From Diaminobutyricimonas sp. LJ205 (lineage in GTDB: Bacteria > Actinomycetota > Actinomycetes > Actinomycetales > Microbacteriaceae): a stretch of DNA of 64,000 nt. The translations under genes and the position numbers were made by a program. The notes below the pieces were generated by a model, which saw only the letters and a list, made by a program, of their open reading frames with translations, had not been told where the DNA came from and did not search any database. Numbering within the stretch: the stretch's first letter is position 1; every line of letters begins with the position of its first letter. Positions 32,410 through 42,556 of the stretch are shown one piece after another. The stretch covers positions 2,914,001 to 2,978,000 of the forward strand of contig NZ_CP046619.1 of NCBI RefSeq assembly GCF_009755725.1. The letters run 5' to 3'.

Positions 32410-33815
32410 AGCGGATGTCGCGGCCGGGAATGCCGGATACTGCGCGCCTGTGGCCCCTTTCGGGCGTGCTGCGACCGGAGCCGCGACGCGCGCATCTCGC
32501 CGCTACCGGCCTCACCCCGCGAGGAGTCGACGCCCTGTGGTTGGTCAGTGCGTACGTGATCGCGCTCCTGGCGATTCCGGCGAACCTTACGGTCCCCCCT
32601 CTCGGGTCTGTCGGCACGCCTGCGGTCATTATTGGGCTGGGTGCGCTGATGTGGTGGATCAGCGCGCAGATGAACAAGAGCCGCGCCACCCTGTCGCCGT
32701 CCCAGCCGGTACGGCGGTCCATGATCTGGTTCACGGTGGCCGTCCTCATCAGCTACGTCGCTGCTACCACGCGGCCCATCGAAGCGGTTGAGTTGTCCGG
32801 TTCCGACCGAGGGTTGCTGCTGATCGCGTCGTGCCTGGGCATAGTGCTGCTCGCTTCGGATGGGCTTCGCAGCGTGTCAGAGATCGAGCAGAGCCTGCGG
32901 GTCCTGGTCGCTCTGGGCGGCCTCGTCGCAGTACTCGGCGTCACCCAGTTCGTCACCGGTCAGCCGATCATCGATGGGATCCAGATTCCCGGGTTGAGTC
33001 CGAACAACGCGATCCAGAACATCACCGACCGGGACGGGTTTGTTCGTGCGGCGGGCACATCGACGCATCCCATCGAATTCGGGGTCGCCCTGTCCATGAT
33101 CCTGCCGTTGGCGCTGCACCTTGCCTTCGCCGACCCGACGAGAAACCGTCTTGCCCGCTGGTTCCCGATTGCCGCCATTGCCATTGCAGTGCCGATTACG
33201 ATCTCACGCTCTGCCCTGGTCGGCGTTGTCGTCGGCCTGGTCATGATCTTGCCCTCGTGGCCGCGCCACCGTCGGCACATGGGCTATCTTGCGATCGGAG
33301 TGCTGGCGGTTGGCATCTACCTCACGATCCCGGGCATGCTCGGAACTCTCACGAAGATGTTCACGGGCATCGGGGAGGACGGAAGCGCCGCCTCCCGGGT
33401 CGACAGTTATGCGCTGGCGTTCGACTTCATCGCCCGGTCACCGATTATCGGACGTGGACTGTCCACGTTCTTGCCGCAGTACCGAATTCTGGACAACCAG
33501 TACCTCGGGTTGCTGATCGAAGTGGGCATCGTCGGCACGGTGGCCCTCCTGGCGGTGTTCTTCGTGGCAATCCGGACCGCGCTGATCACGCGTCGCCGCA
33601 GCGCTGATGAACGAACCAGAAGCCTGGCACTCGCCCTCGCGGCCTCGGTGGCCGCCGGAGCGTGCAGTTTCGCGACATTCGATGCGTTCGGGTTCCCGCA
33701 GGTGTCCTGCGTCGTGTTCCTCTGTATCGGGATGATCGGTGCCTTGTCGAACCTCATGGGGCGTGAAATCTTGAGCAGCGGCCTGCCAACTCCAACCACC
33801 GTGAGGACGCGATGA
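32406..33815 (+). CDS. O-antigen ligase / Wzy-like polymerase
   Basis: The 469-residue protein has about 11-12 hydrophobic segments. In the long loop before the last helices it has the O-antigen ligase pattern GIGEDGSAASRVDSYALAFDFIARSPIIGRGLSTFLPQ with conserved Arg residues, plus the membrane motif ISRSALVGVVVGLVM. Such proteins polymerise repeat units or ligate a polymer to a carrier. The ATG overlaps the upstream stop (ATGA) and its own stop overlaps the next gene, so all three are in one operon. Polymerase or ligase cannot be decided from sequence. Confidence 0.85.
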   Translation: MKRMSRPGMPDTARLWPLSGVLRPEPRRAHLAATGLTPRGVDALWLVSAYVIALLAIPANLTVPPLGSVGTPAVIIGLGALMWWISAQMNKSRATLSPSQPVRRSMIWFTVAVLISYVAATTRPIEAVELSGSDRGLLLIASCLGIVLLASDGLRSVSEIEQSLRVLVALGGLVAVLGVTQFVTGQPIIDGIQIPGLSPNNAIQNITDRDGFVRAAGTSTHPIEFGVALSMILPLALHLAFADPTRNRLARWFPIAAIAIAVPITISRSALVGVVVGLVMILPSWPRHRRHMGYLAIGVLAVGIYLTIPGMLGTLTKMFTGIGEDGSAASRVDSYALAFDFIARSPIIGRGLSTFLPQYRILDNQYLGLLIEVGIVGTVALLAVFFVAIRTALITRRRSADERTRSLALALAASVAAGACSFATFDAFGFPQVSCVVFLCIGMIGALSNLMGREILSSGLPTPTTVRTR

Positions 33816-34849
33816 GCGCGGTGCCGCCAACGAGGACGCTTGAAGCAATCGCCAGGATGCGTGCCGCCAGAAGACGGGCCCTGCCGCGGCTGAGTGTCGG
33901 GCCGGCCACGGAGGTGACCAGCGTCTATTACCTCTCTCCCCACGGGCGCCAGCCGAGCGGAGGCGTGCGGGTGATCTATCGGCACGTGGATCTGCTCAAT
34001 GAACTCGGCATTCCGGCAGCCGTGCTGCACGAACCGGAGGGCTTCCGTCACACCTGGTTCGCCAACAGCACACCAACGGTGTCGCCTCGCACGATCAACC
34101 TGCGCGAGAACGACATCCTCGTTGTTCCCGAGTACTACGGAGCGGGTCTGCGCGGCCGCCGCCCTGCCGTCCGGACCCTTGTCTTCAATCAGGGCGCGTA
34201 CCACACCTTCGACGAGATCAGCTTGTCTGATTCCGGGCGAGGTGCACCGTACTCCGGGGTTGATCAGTTGATTGGCTTGATCACCGTGTCAGTCGACAGC
34301 GCGGCACTGCTGCGCTACGCCTTCCCTGACCTGCCGGTTCATCGAGCCCGCCCGGTGGTCGATCCGACGATCTTTCACCCACGGACTGGCCCTCGTCGCC
34401 GCGCGCTGGCATATTTCCCGAGCCGACGACCGGCGGAGCGCCACCAGCTGATGCATCTTCTTCGCGCGCGCGGAATTGACTGGGAGTTGGTGCCGATTGC
34501 TGGCAAGGGTGAGGCAGAGGTCGCCGCCCTGCTGCAGCAATGTGCCATTTTCCTGAGCTTCAGCGAAAGGGACGGTTTCGGCCTTCCGCCGGCAGAAGCC
34601 ATGGCGAGCGGGTGCTACGTAGTCGGCTACCCCGGTGGCGGCGGTAAGGAGTTCTTCGACCCGGACTACTGCACGCCGGTAAGTGACCTCCTCCAGTTCG
34701 CGCAGGCCATCGAGGACGCAACCGGGAGAGAGCTGTCAGATCTTGCTGCGGCCGGCGAACGGGCATCCCGTCGAGTGCTCGCCGATTACAGCGTGGATGG
34801 CCTGCGCGAAGATCTGCGCAAGCTCTATGAGCCGCTGTGGCACGGGTAG
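33812..34849 (+). CDS. glycosyltransferase (GT-B fold)
   Basis: The 345-residue protein has the C-terminal donor-binding pattern FLSFSERDGFGLPPAEAMASGCYVVGYPGGGGKEFF (EX7E type, as in GT4) and an N-terminal lobe with SVYYLSPHGRQPSGGVRVIYRHVDLLNELG, typical of a group of actinobacterial polysaccharide GTs. It closes the plus-strand operon 31693-34849 and ends eight bases before the convergent GT2 gene. The sugar transferred is unknown. Confidence 0.83.
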   Translation: MSAVPPTRTLEAIARMRAARRRALPRLSVGPATEVTSVYYLSPHGRQPSGGVRVIYRHVDLLNELGIPAAVLHEPEGFRHTWFANSTPTVSPRTINLRENDILVVPEYYGAGLRGRRPAVRTLVFNQGAYHTFDEISLSDSGRGAPYSGVDQLIGLITVSVDSAALLRYAFPDLPVHRARPVVDPTIFHPRTGPRRRALAYFPSRRPAERHQLMHLLRARGIDWELVPIAGKGEAEVAALLQQCAIFLSFSERDGFGLPPAEAMASGCYVVGYPGGGGKEFFDPDYCTPVSDLLQFAQAIEDATGRELSDLAAAGERASRRVLADYSVDGLREDLRKLYEPLWHG

Positions 34850-34857
34850 GTGCGCGC

Positions 34858-35955
34858 TCAGTACCCGTACCGCCGCCACCGCCGCCAGCGCATCCGGCCC
34901 TCAAGATCGCGTTGAATCGCTCTCGCCCAAGCGGCGGAACTGGGGCGCACGGCGCCGGCGGCCAGGTCTCCTGCCTGCACACCCAGCAGCTTCTGGCAGT
35001 CTCTCCAAAGCGGGGAACGTGTGACATCGGGATCGACGGCGGTGGCGAACGCGATGGCCCTCGGTCCCAGCTGCTCCGACGAATCCGAGCCGGTTCGCAC
35101 GGCGTCGACGACCAAGCCCAGCGCTTCACTTGCCAGGCGCTGTGCGGCGAGCTTTCGCCATGCCTCCGCTTTGGCTGGTTCGACTCGGGTGCGTGTCAGG
35201 AAACTCTCATATGCGAGGCGGCGGTGCTCGAGGTCATCGACCGGAGCGGAGAAGTTGGTTTGCATCATGCTTGCCTGGTGGACCCGACGGTACGCCTGGT
35301 CAGGGCCGTTCACGCGGGCCACATCGGCGATCTCAGCGATGCGCAGCCACATCTCGAGATCGCCAGAGTGGGGTAGCTCTGGTCGGTAGTAACCCGCTTC
35401 GTGATGCACCGACGTCCGCACGACGGCCTCTGGGCTGTAGATGATGCTGAGGCCGCGACGAAGCTGAGCGGTGATCCAGTCGAGACCCTTCCAGATCGAC
35501 CAGTTGCGTAGCCGGGCTTCCCGAATGGTCGGCGCAGTCTCGAACGACTGCGGGTGCCCGTACACGAGCCCTACTTCGCGCCGATGCTCCATGATTGCGG
35601 TCGCCCGCTCGAGCGCTCCGGGAGCCAGCAGGTCGTCGGCAGAGAGCAAGACAACGTAGTCGGAATCAGCCTGTGAGAGGCCCTCGTTGTAGGTGGCGAT
35701 GTGGCCCCTGTTGATGCGGTGCTCGGTCAAGCGCACGTCACGGTAGCGGTCGACGAGGCGCTCGGCGACGCGGACGCTGTCGTCGGTCGACGCATCGTCG
35801 ATGATGTGTACTTCTGCGGTGACACCCGGCTGCTCGACGATGCTGCTGACGCAACTCTCCAGGAAGTGGCCGTAGTTGTAGCAGGGCACGACGACCAGCA
35901 CGTGCGGCCGTCGCCCGGCTGGTAGTCGTCTGGCTGTGCTAAACACCGGGCTCAC
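34858..35955 (-). CDS. GT2-family glycosyltransferase
   Basis: The protein of 365 residues starts at GTG 35955 (MSPVFSTARRLPAGRRPHVLVVVPCYNYG), inside the 3' end of the upstream gene; the frame stays open back to 36093 but the extra residues are not conserved-looking. The GT2 motifs are VVVPCYNYGHFLESCVSSI, EVHIIDDASTDDS and SDYVVLLSADDLLAPGALERA. HSGDLEMWLRIAEIADVARVN marks the acceptor region. The C-terminal 100 residues are arginine-rich and helical. It is the last gene of the large minus-strand polysaccharide operon. Confidence 0.85.
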   Translation of the reverse strand: MSPVFSTARRLPAGRRPHVLVVVPCYNYGHFLESCVSSIVEQPGVTAEVHIIDDASTDDSVRVAERLVDRYRDVRLTEHRINRGHIATYNEGLSQADSDYVVLLSADDLLAPGALERATAIMEHRREVGLVYGHPQSFETAPTIREARLRNWSIWKGLDWITAQLRRGLSIIYSPEAVVRTSVHHEAGYYRPELPHSGDLEMWLRIAEIADVARVNGPDQAYRRVHQASMMQTNFSAPVDDLEHRRLAYESFLTRTRVEPAKAEAWRKLAAQRLASEALGLVVDAVRTGSDSSEQLGPRAIAFATAVDPDVTRSPLWRDCQKLLGVQAGDLAAGAVRPSSAAWARAIQRDLEGRMRWRRWRRYGY

Positions 35956-37108
35956 CAGCCAGATCCCGGTCGGCCCTAACAGCACGATGCATCCCTGGTT
36001 GGCTGGGGAATGCATCGAGGATGCGGGAAGCGACCTGCTGCCAGGTTGCGTCCGCGGCAGCCGTCGAGGCGGCTGATCCCCGACGCGGCCCATCCACCGG
36101 ATCGGTCAGGCGCAACATTGCTGCGGCGATCGCGTTGATGTCACCAGGCGGCACAGTCAGAGCTCCTTCGCCAAGCAACTCGCCCGCGCCTCCTTCGCTC
36201 GTTGCAACCACCGGTAGACCCGCCGATCCAGCCTCCAGGTAGGCGATCGGCGACGGGTCGAACTTGCTCGGCAGCACAAAACAGGTCGAGCTGGCGAAGA
36301 GCTCGTCAAGAAGCTGCTGCGCAGCGAAATCGTCGCGTTTCAGCAGACCATGTGAAACCACGCCTGGCTCGTGGATCGGCGGAATACGACCGACCAAGTG
36401 CAGTGTCGCGGTCGGCTGCCGTTCCCGGACCAGCCGGAACGCTGCGATGACGGCATCCCCGTTCTTCCGCTCCCAATCGATGCCGACGAACAAATAGCGG
36501 GGGCTCGACCAGTCGCGGAGGTTCCCGCCCAGTTGGCTTCGTGAGCGATGTCCCATTCCGACGACTCGGACGGATTCGGCGGGAACTCCGTAGTGCCGGG
36601 AGAACGATGCCGCCGCCCATTGCGTGCTGACGCAGTTCACGTCCGCGGCCCCAGCACTTTGGCGCTCCCAGTGAATCCAGCGCTCGACAAAGCGGCGCTC
36701 GTAGCCGTATTGGCGGAGGTCGGAGTCCGGATGCTCCCACATCTGGGCCAGCGTGGCATCGTCGTACGTGACACAGGGAACGCCCTCCGGGATCACAGCA
36801 GCGAGGTCGTAGAGCTCGGTGCTCATCGCAACTATCCCGTCGAGGGGAAGCGCCCGCTCAATCGTCAGACGGAGCACAATCCCTCGTGCGGCGCGCCGTA
36901 TCGGCAGCCGTTCATTGATCGCCATGTTCCGAGTGCGAATCCTGGCCAGGAGGGCGACCGCATGGTGGAACCCGGGAGGGAGGCCGGCACCGATAGGCAC
37001 GACCTCGACGCCGAGGGCAGCGAATCCGCTTGCCAAACCGGCCGGAGTGCCGGACCATTCGGTCGGCCCGATGGGATCGTCGCTGGGGTAGAGCAGGCCG
37101 ATTCGCAT
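35939..37108 (-). CDS. GT4-family glycosyltransferase
   Basis: The 389-residue protein starts MRIGLLYPSDDPIGPTEWSGTPAGLASGF, a typical GT4 N-terminus, and has the donor-site pattern CFVLPSKFDPSPIAYLEAGSAGLPVVATSEGGAGELL in the C-terminal half. YLFVGIDWERKNGDAVIAAFRLVRE is the usual linker segment. The ATG at 37108 overlaps the flippase stop (TAATG); the long frame upstream of it is not used. Its stop overlaps the next GT2 start. The specific sugar is unknown. Confidence 0.86.
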   Translation of the reverse strand: MRIGLLYPSDDPIGPTEWSGTPAGLASGFAALGVEVVPIGAGLPPGFHHAVALLARIRTRNMAINERLPIRRAARGIVLRLTIERALPLDGIVAMSTELYDLAAVIPEGVPCVTYDDATLAQMWEHPDSDLRQYGYERRFVERWIHWERQSAGAADVNCVSTQWAAASFSRHYGVPAESVRVVGMGHRSRSQLGGNLRDWSSPRYLFVGIDWERKNGDAVIAAFRLVRERQPTATLHLVGRIPPIHEPGVVSHGLLKRDDFAAQQLLDELFASSTCFVLPSKFDPSPIAYLEAGSAGLPVVATSEGGAGELLGEGALTVPPGDINAIAAAMLRLTDPVDGPRRGSAASTAAADATWQQVASRILDAFPSQPGMHRAVRADRDLAGEPGV

Positions 37109-38628
37109 TATTGCCTCCTTCGCCGAAGCGATATCCGGCGCCAGCGCGTGGGCAACTGGCGCAGCAGGATTTTTCGTGTCGCAAACGCGTACGATGCGGC
37201 CCCCACGACAAGGCCGATGATCAGGCGTAACCACTCAGGCTGCACGGTCACTGTGACGGCCCACGCAAGCAGGCCCGCCGCAATTGCTGCCGCGGACGGG
37301 AGCATCAGAGCGCGAAGCATCGCAGTGAGGCGAACTCCTGAAACGTGCCGGAGCACCGTGAGATACACCGGGAGCGTCACCAGGGCGGCGACGATGATGT
37401 GCGCAGCAGCCACCCCTGGCAGGTCCCAGAAGGTGATCCCGATCCACATGACGGGGGCCAGCACGGCAAGCACCGCAAGCTGCACCCCCAACAGCACGCG
37501 CGTTCGGCCGAATGCGATGACAATGTTGGCGTAAAGCAGCCCGAGCACTGAGATACCGCCGTAGCAGGCGAGAACCCGGAGCACTTCGGCGGCTTCGCGC
37601 CACTGATCGCCGTACAGCGTCACAATCAACGGTTCTGCGAATACAAACAGGCAAGCCGCGAGCGGGAACGCTACCCAAGCCACCAGTTGTGTCGCGTTGA
37701 CGATTGCGGCGGGGACGTCGCCATCGTCGCGGCGAACTGCCGAGATGGCCGGCAGCACCAGCCCGTTGAGCATTGCCCCGATGATGGCCGTTGCCCACAT
37801 CGAGACCCCGAAAGCGAGGGTATAGAGCCCGAGGTCTACGACTCCGAGCATGCGACCGATGAATACATAGTCGATGTTGGCCACCAGCTGACTCAGAAGG
37901 TTTGCAGCCGCGAGCGGCAGCCCGAACGCCAAGAGGGGGCCTACGAACCCGCGATCGAATCCGGGCCAGTATCGGGCGGAGGCGGGGATGAGGAGCATGA
38001 TTCCGGCGACCAGATGCCCCACGACGCGTGACCACGCGAAACCCTCGGGCCCCCAGCCCGCCACGCTCAGGCCGATCAGCACAGCACTGCCAACCACGAA
38101 CGACACCGCGGTTGCCCTGAACACGAGGTCCTGTCGGAACTGCCGTTGCAGTAATGCCCCGGGGACGGCAAATGGGCCGATCATCGCCACGCTGATCGCC
38201 AGGATTCGCACGGCATCCGAGGCTGCGGCGGCTCCCAGGGCGGCCGCTATTACGTCGGCGAAGGATGCCATGAGGATGCCGAGCCCCACGCTGGTGGCGA
38301 TTGCGATAGTCGCGACGGTTGGGGCAATCCGGTCTGCGTCGAGATCCGCCCGTGCCACCGCAGAGGCGATGCCCAGTTCGGCGATGCTGACCACGAACGC
38401 GTGCACGGTGACCGCGATGGCGAACAGCCCCACTACCTCAGGAGCGACGAGGCGGGCTACGACCACCATCACCAACACATTGCTGACGCGCATGATCATC
38501 GTTCCGCCAGCCGCCCACAATGCCCCCCTGCGCACATTGGTCGCGAGCGCTGTCCCCGACGATTCCGCCGGCGCGTCAGCAGATGGCAGCCGCGGCAGAC
38601 CAGGGGTGTCGGTTCGGCGAGTGCTCAC
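37108..38628 (-). CDS. Wzx-like polysaccharide flippase
   Basis: The 506-residue protein belongs to the MATE/flippase superfamily that moves lipid-linked repeats across the membrane. It has about 12-14 hydrophobic segments, with characteristic RRGALWAAGGTMIMRVSNVLVMVVVARLVAPEVVGLFAIA at the start and PGALLQRQFRQDLVFRATAVSF. The GTG at 38628 overlaps the upstream aminotransferase stop (GTGA). The frame remains open to 39027, but that part overlaps the aminotransferase gene and is Arg-rich nonsense. It couples sugar-nucleotide synthesis with the last glycosyltransferases. Confidence 0.9.
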   Translation of the reverse strand: MSTRRTDTPGLPRLPSADAPAESSGTALATNVRRGALWAAGGTMIMRVSNVLVMVVVARLVAPEVVGLFAIAVTVHAFVVSIAELGIASAVARADLDADRIAPTVATIAIATSVGLGILMASFADVIAAALGAAAASDAVRILAISVAMIGPFAVPGALLQRQFRQDLVFRATAVSFVVGSAVLIGLSVAGWGPEGFAWSRVVGHLVAGIMLLIPASARYWPGFDRGFVGPLLAFGLPLAAANLLSQLVANIDYVFIGRMLGVVDLGLYTLAFGVSMWATAIIGAMLNGLVLPAISAVRRDDGDVPAAIVNATQLVAWVAFPLAACLFVFAEPLIVTLYGDQWREAAEVLRVLACYGGISVLGLLYANIVIAFGRTRVLLGVQLAVLAVLAPVMWIGITFWDLPGVAAAHIIVAALVTLPVYLTVLRHVSGVRLTAMLRALMLPSAAAIAAGLLAWAVTVTVQPEWLRLIIGLVVGAASYAFATRKILLRQLPTRWRRISLRRRRQ

Positions 38629-39782
38629 CGCAGCATCCGTTCCCTGCTGAGAGCATCGTTCACGCTGGCCAATGCATCGGCGACCCGTTCCTGCTGTGAG
38701 CGTGTGATGTGCGGGAACATCGGCAAGGAGAGGATCTGCTCTGCCGCGGTTTCCGCGATGGGAAACTGGCCGCGGCGATACCCGGCACCCGCATAGGCGC
38801 CGGTCAAGTGCAGAGGCGTCGGGTAGTGGATGGCGGCGCCAATCCCTTGCTCGAGCAGCGCATCGAGCACGCGGTCCCGCGAGGCCGCCAGTATCCGGAT
38901 GACGTAAAGATGCCACACATCGGTGGATCCCGCTCGAGAACGGGGAAGCCGGATGGCCCCGCTCGCCTCGAGCGGTCCCAGCAGCTCGGCGTAGGCAGCC
39001 GCGGCCACACGACGCCGGGCGTTCCACTCCTCGAGCCGCCGGAGCTTCGCCGAGAGCACTACCGCTTGGAGCGCATCCAGCCGAGAGTTCACGCCGATGC
39101 GGTCGTGCACGTACTTGACTGAGCTTCCATGTGCACCGAGAGACCGGACTGCGTGAGCGAGTTCAGCGTCGTTCGTCGTGACGGCGCCGGCGTCGCCGGC
39201 TGCCCCCAGGTTCTTGCCGGGGTAGAAGCTGGTCGCGGCAATTGCGCCCAACGCACCGGTACGTCCTTCCGTGCCTGACGCCCCCTGAGCTTGCGCGTTG
39301 TCTTCGACGATCGGGATCCGCGCACCGACCGTGGTCGCGGTGAGAGAGTCGACCGGCGACACCTGACCGTAAAGATGGACGGGCACGATCGCTTGCGTGC
39401 GGGGCGTGATGGCAGCCTCGACGGCGGGAGGCTGGATGAGCAACTGCTCATCGTCGACGTCGACGAAGATCGGCCGCGCCCCGATGCGGGACACCGCCTC
39501 CGCGGTCGCAACGAAGGTGTTGACCGGCACTATCACCTCACCTCCGGGCATCACTCCGACCGCGCGCATCGCCAGCTCGAGTGCGTCGGTGCCATTCGCC
39601 ACACCGATGCAGTGGCGCACCCCGGTGAAAGCGGCGAACTCGCTCTCGAACTGATCGACTGCCGGTCCGCCGACGAACGCCGCTGTCTCGAACAGCTCCT
39701 CCCAGGCGGGAAGTACCTCTGCGACGACCTCGGCGTTCTGGGCCGCGATATCCAGGAATGGGATGGCTTGCTGCTCGGTCAT
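38625..39782 (-). CDS. DegT/DnrJ/EryC1 aminotransferase (WbpE-like)
   Basis: The 385-residue PLP enzyme aminates a keto-sugar nucleotide. The family pattern is complete: [49 protein letters not shown], the PLP lysine in [35 protein letters not shown] and [15 protein letters not shown]. The whole resembles WbpE, which forms the 3-amino group of UDP-GlcNAc(3NH2)A. The ATG overlaps the stop of the PglD-like gene. WbpB-like and WbpD-like partners are at 42553 and 17008. Confidence 0.87.
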   Translation of the reverse strand: MTEQQAIPFLDIAAQNAEVVAEVLPAWEELFETAAFVGGPAVDQFESEFAAFTGVRHCIGVANGTDALELAMRAVGVMPGGEVIVPVNTFVATAEAVSRIGARPIFVDVDDEQLLIQPPAVEAAITPRTQAIVPVHLYGQVSPVDSLTATTVGARIPIVEDNAQAQGASGTEGRTGALGAIAATSFYPGKNLGAAGDAGAVTTNDAELAHAVRSLGAHGSSVKYVHDRIGVNSRLDALQAVVLSAKLRRLEEWNARRRVAAAAYAELLGPLEASGAIRLPRSRAGSTDVWHLYVIRILAASRDRVLDALLEQGIGAAIHYPTPLHLTGAYAGAGYRRGQFPIAETAAEQILSLPMFPHITRSQQERVADALASVNDALSRERMLR

Positions 39783-40417
39783 ACTCGAACCTCCAACGGC
39801 CGCGCGGGCACGCCGATCCAGGTCTCGCCGGATGGGAGCTCTTTCGTCAGTACGGCACCCATTCCCAGCACGCTTCTCGACCCGACCCGAGTGTTCTCGC
39901 GTACTGCCGCGTTCATGCCGAGATAAGCCGCCTCGCCCACCCAGACGTGTCCGCCCAGGGCCACACCTGCGCAAATGGTGGCGAACCGCTCAACGAGAAC
40001 ATCGTGTGTGAGCGTCGCGTTCGGCATGATCACGACGTGTCGGCCGATGGAGACATTGGACGTCATCACCACGCCGGCCAGCAGGATGCTCCCCGCACCG
40101 ACGACGCAGCTGGGAGGAATCTCAACCCCGGCGGCGACGACGGTCACGTAATCACGTTCGGTGCGACCCTGGTCGGCTAAGCGATGCTCCAGGCCTGCTC
40201 GGACGGTCCCGGCGCCGGCGCACAAGAGCAAGCGGACCCCGGGGAAGCGTTCAGCGTCGGCTACGGTACCAACCACGGTCATACCGTCGATGGTGCGCTC
40301 GAGCTTTTTCGGGTCATCATCGAGAATCCCGATCACCTCATGCTCGCCGGAGCGGCGGATCACCTCGAGCGCCTCTCGTGCCAATCCGCTCGCGGCGACC
40401 AACAGCACGTCAGCCAT
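39779..40417 (-). CDS. PglD-like sugar O/N-acyltransferase
   Basis: The 212-residue protein has the two-part structure of NeuD/PglD enzymes: an N-terminal Rossmann-like lobe ([38 protein letters not shown]) and a C-terminal left-handed beta-helix with [35 protein letters not shown] and [22 protein letters not shown]. It would acetylate an amino sugar nucleotide, probably the product of one of the aminotransferases on either side. I start at ATG 40417 where the overlap with the upstream stop is eight bases; the longer frame to 40462 is less likely. Confidence 0.83.
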   Translation of the reverse strand: MADVLLVAASGLAREALEVIRRSGEHEVIGILDDDPKKLERTIDGMTVVGTVADAERFPGVRLLLCAGAGTVRAGLEHRLADQGRTERDYVTVVAAGVEIPPSCVVGAGSILLAGVVMTSNVSIGRHVVIMPNATLTHDVLVERFATICAGVALGGHVWVGEAAYLGMNAAVRENTRVGSRSVLGMGAVLTKELPSGETWIGVPARPLEVRV

Positions 40418-41567
40418 GACGCACCGCCGTAGAGGAGACGATGGCGTCGACGACGACGGCAAGCTGGCTCTCGTCCAGCTGGTGGTACAGCGGAAGGATC
40501 AGGGTGCGCTCGGTCAGCCATTCGGTGACCGGCAGCGGCACCCGCAGTGACCGGCTGCCCAGGTACGGTGGCTGCCGGTGCGCCGCCATGATGCCGCGCC
40601 TGGCGGAGACGCCCGACTCGGCGAGGTGGATGAGGAGCCCTTCCCTGCCAAGCGGGTACTGGTCATCCAGTTCGATCCACATCGACTGGAAGTTGCCGGT
40701 CCCGTGTGCCGGATCGGCGACCACGCGGATGCCGGGCACGCCCACCAGCGCGCGGGTGTACTCGTCGGCCAGTCGGCGACGAGTGCGCACCAGCTCGGGC
40801 AACTTGCCGAGCTGCACGATGCCGACCGCGGCTTGCAGGTCGGTCATCCGGTAGTTGAAGCCGATTTCGTCGTAGACCTCGGCCGGCGCGACCAACGCGC
40901 TGTGGCGTTCGGCCGCGGACACGCTCATGGCGTGCTCACGCAACCGGCGAGCGCGCTGCGCCCAGTCCGCCCGGCTGGTGGTCAGCATCCCGCCCTCGCC
41001 CGTGGTCAGCAGCTTCCTCGGGTGGAACGACCACGCCGTCAGCTCGGCACCTGCGCCGACCGGGCGGTCGTGATAGCGGGAGCCGGCGCCACAAGCGGCG
41101 TCCTCGATGACGGTGATGCCGAGCGGGTCGCAGAGCGCCCGGATCGGCTCGAGGTCCACCGGCACCCCACCCTGGTCCACCGCAATCACCGCCCGGGTGC
41201 GGTCGGTGATCAACGGCGCCAGGGTCTCGGCGGTGACGTTGCCGGTGACCACATCGACGTCGGCGAAGACGGCGAGCGCGCCGACGTAGCTGGGCGCATT
41301 GGCAGTGGCGATGAAGGAGAACGAGGGAACGATGACCTCATCGCCGGCCCCGATTCCGGCGACCACCAGCGCCAGATGCAGCGCGGTGGTGCAGTTCGAG
41401 GTGGCGACAGCGTGCTCAGCCTGCATGGCTTCGGCGAACAGCTGCTCAAACCGGGCCACCTGCGGGCCCTGGGCCACCCAGCCGCTCTCGATCACCGCGG
41501 TGACGGCGGCGACCTCGTCCGCTCCGAGCCACGGCTTCATCACATTGATGCGATCGGTGCCGGTCAT
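40410..41567 (-). CDS. DegT/DnrJ/EryC1 aminotransferase
   Basis: A second PLP-dependent sugar aminotransferase, 385 residues, distinct from the WbpE-like enzyme two genes downstream. The features are [74 protein letters not shown] and the PLP lysine in [16 protein letters not shown]. This form is seen in PglE/perosamine-synthase-like enzymes that make 4-amino sugars. No 4,6-dehydratase is evident unless the adjacent SDR plays that part. The ATG overlaps the stop of the epimerase gene by four bases. Confidence 0.86.
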   Translation of the reverse strand: MTGTDRINVMKPWLGADEVAAVTAVIESGWVAQGPQVARFEQLFAEAMQAEHAVATSNCTTALHLALVVAGIGAGDEVIVPSFSFIATANAPSYVGALAVFADVDVVTGNVTAETLAPLITDRTRAVIAVDQGGVPVDLEPIRALCDPLGITVIEDAACGAGSRYHDRPVGAGAELTAWSFHPRKLLTTGEGGMLTTSRADWAQRARRLREHAMSVSAAERHSALVAPAEVYDEIGFNYRMTDLQAAVGIVQLGKLPELVRTRRRLADEYTRALVGVPGIRVVADPAHGTGNFQSMWIELDDQYPLGREGLLIHLAESGVSARRGIMAAHRQPPYLGSRSLRVPLPVTEWLTERTLILPLYHQLDESQLAVVVDAIVSSTAVRHG

Positions 41568-42556
41568 GATGCGACCGCCCGTCCGGCGGTGATCTCTTCG
41601 CGGAGCGGCTGCCACCATTCGACCAGTTCACGCAGTCCCTGCTCGAGGCCGACCTCGGCCACGAAGCCCAGGTCGCGTTCGGCGGCGGTGACATCCGCGA
41701 GCCGTCGCACGACGGAATTGACGGCACGTTCCGGGCCGTGCTCGACGGCGAGCTCGGAGCCCATCACGCGGAGCAGCGCTTCGGCCAAGCCGAGGAGGCT
41801 GGTTTCGGTGCCGCTGGCGATGTTGTAGACGCCCTCACGCACGTCGCTTTCGGCGGCCAGCAGGTTGGCCCGGGCGATGTCCCGGGTGAAGACGAAGTCC
41901 ATGGTCTGTGCGCCATCACCGAAGATCAGGGGGGCCCGGCCATCCGCGATCCGCTCCATCCACCGCACCAGTACCTCGGTGTACAACCCGTGCACGTCCA
42001 TCCGAGGGCCGTACACGTTGAAGTAGCGCAGCAGCACGTAGTCGATGCCATACATCGCCCGGAAGCTCCTCACCATCCCCTCGTTGAACGACTTCGCGGC
42101 GCCGTAGAAGGTGTCGTTGTTGTGGTGGTGGTGCCGTTCCGAGGTGGGGAATTGTTCGGCCATGCCGTACACCGACGCGCTCGAGGCGGCGATGAGCTTG
42201 CCGACCGAGTGCCGCGCCGCGGCTTCCACGACGTTGAAGGTGCCGTCCACGAGCACCTCGAGGGCGAGTCGCGGGTCTTCGGCACACTGGGTGATCCGGA
42301 TCGCGGCCTGGTGGAAGACGATGTCCTTGCCGCGGACGAGATCGTCGACCAGGTCCTTATCGCGCAGGTCGCCCTGGATGAGGCTTACCCGTCCGCTGGC
42401 GAGGGCCGGTTCGAGATTGCCCAGTCGGCCACGGACGAGGTTGTCGAGCACGTCGACGTGCTGCACCCCGGTATCCAGCAATTGGTCGACGATTGTCGAT
42501 CCGATGGTGCCTGCTCCGCCGGTGACGAGCACGCGGGATCCGGCGAGTGCGGTCAT
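41564..42556 (-). CDS. NAD-dependent epimerase/dehydratase (extended SDR)
   Basis: The 330-residue protein acts on nucleotide sugars. It has the Rossmann motif VLVTGGAGTIGS, the SDR catalytic SSASVYG and YGAAK (Tyr-X3-Lys), and YFNVYGPRMDVHG as in GalE/WbpP-like epimerases. Unusually, a natural run of four histidines (RHHHHNN) precedes the catalytic Tyr segment. It sits between a WbpB-like dehydrogenase and an aminotransferase with four-base overlaps on both sides, so it works in the same sugar pathway. Epimerase is more likely than dehydratase, but not certain. Confidence 0.84.
   Translation of the reverse strand: MTALAGSRVLVTGGAGTIGSTIVDQLLDTGVQHVDVLDNLVRGRLGNLEPALASGRVSLIQGDLRDKDLVDDLVRGKDIVFHQAAIRITQCAEDPRLALEVLVDGTFNVVEAAARHSVGKLIAASSASVYGMAEQFPTSERHHHHNNDTFYGAAKSFNEGMVRSFRAMYGIDYVLLRYFNVYGPRMDVHGLYTEVLVRWMERIADGRAPLIFGDGAQTMDFVFTRDIARANLLAAESDVREGVYNIASGTETSLLGLAEALLRVMGSELAVEHGPERAVNSVVRRLADVTAAERDLGFVAEVGLEQGLRELVEWWQPLREEITAGRAVAS

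Noticed and set aside
38629-39027. 133-residue N-terminal extension of the flippase
   Set aside because: It overlaps the WbpE-like gene and is Arg/Pro-rich without membrane helices. The GTG at 38628 with a GTGA overlap explains the start better.
42108-42145. Run of four histidines in the epimerase as an engineered tag
   Set aside because: It lies in the middle of a conserved SDR protein just before the catalytic tyrosine, with only four histidines and natural codon use; it is a loop sequence.
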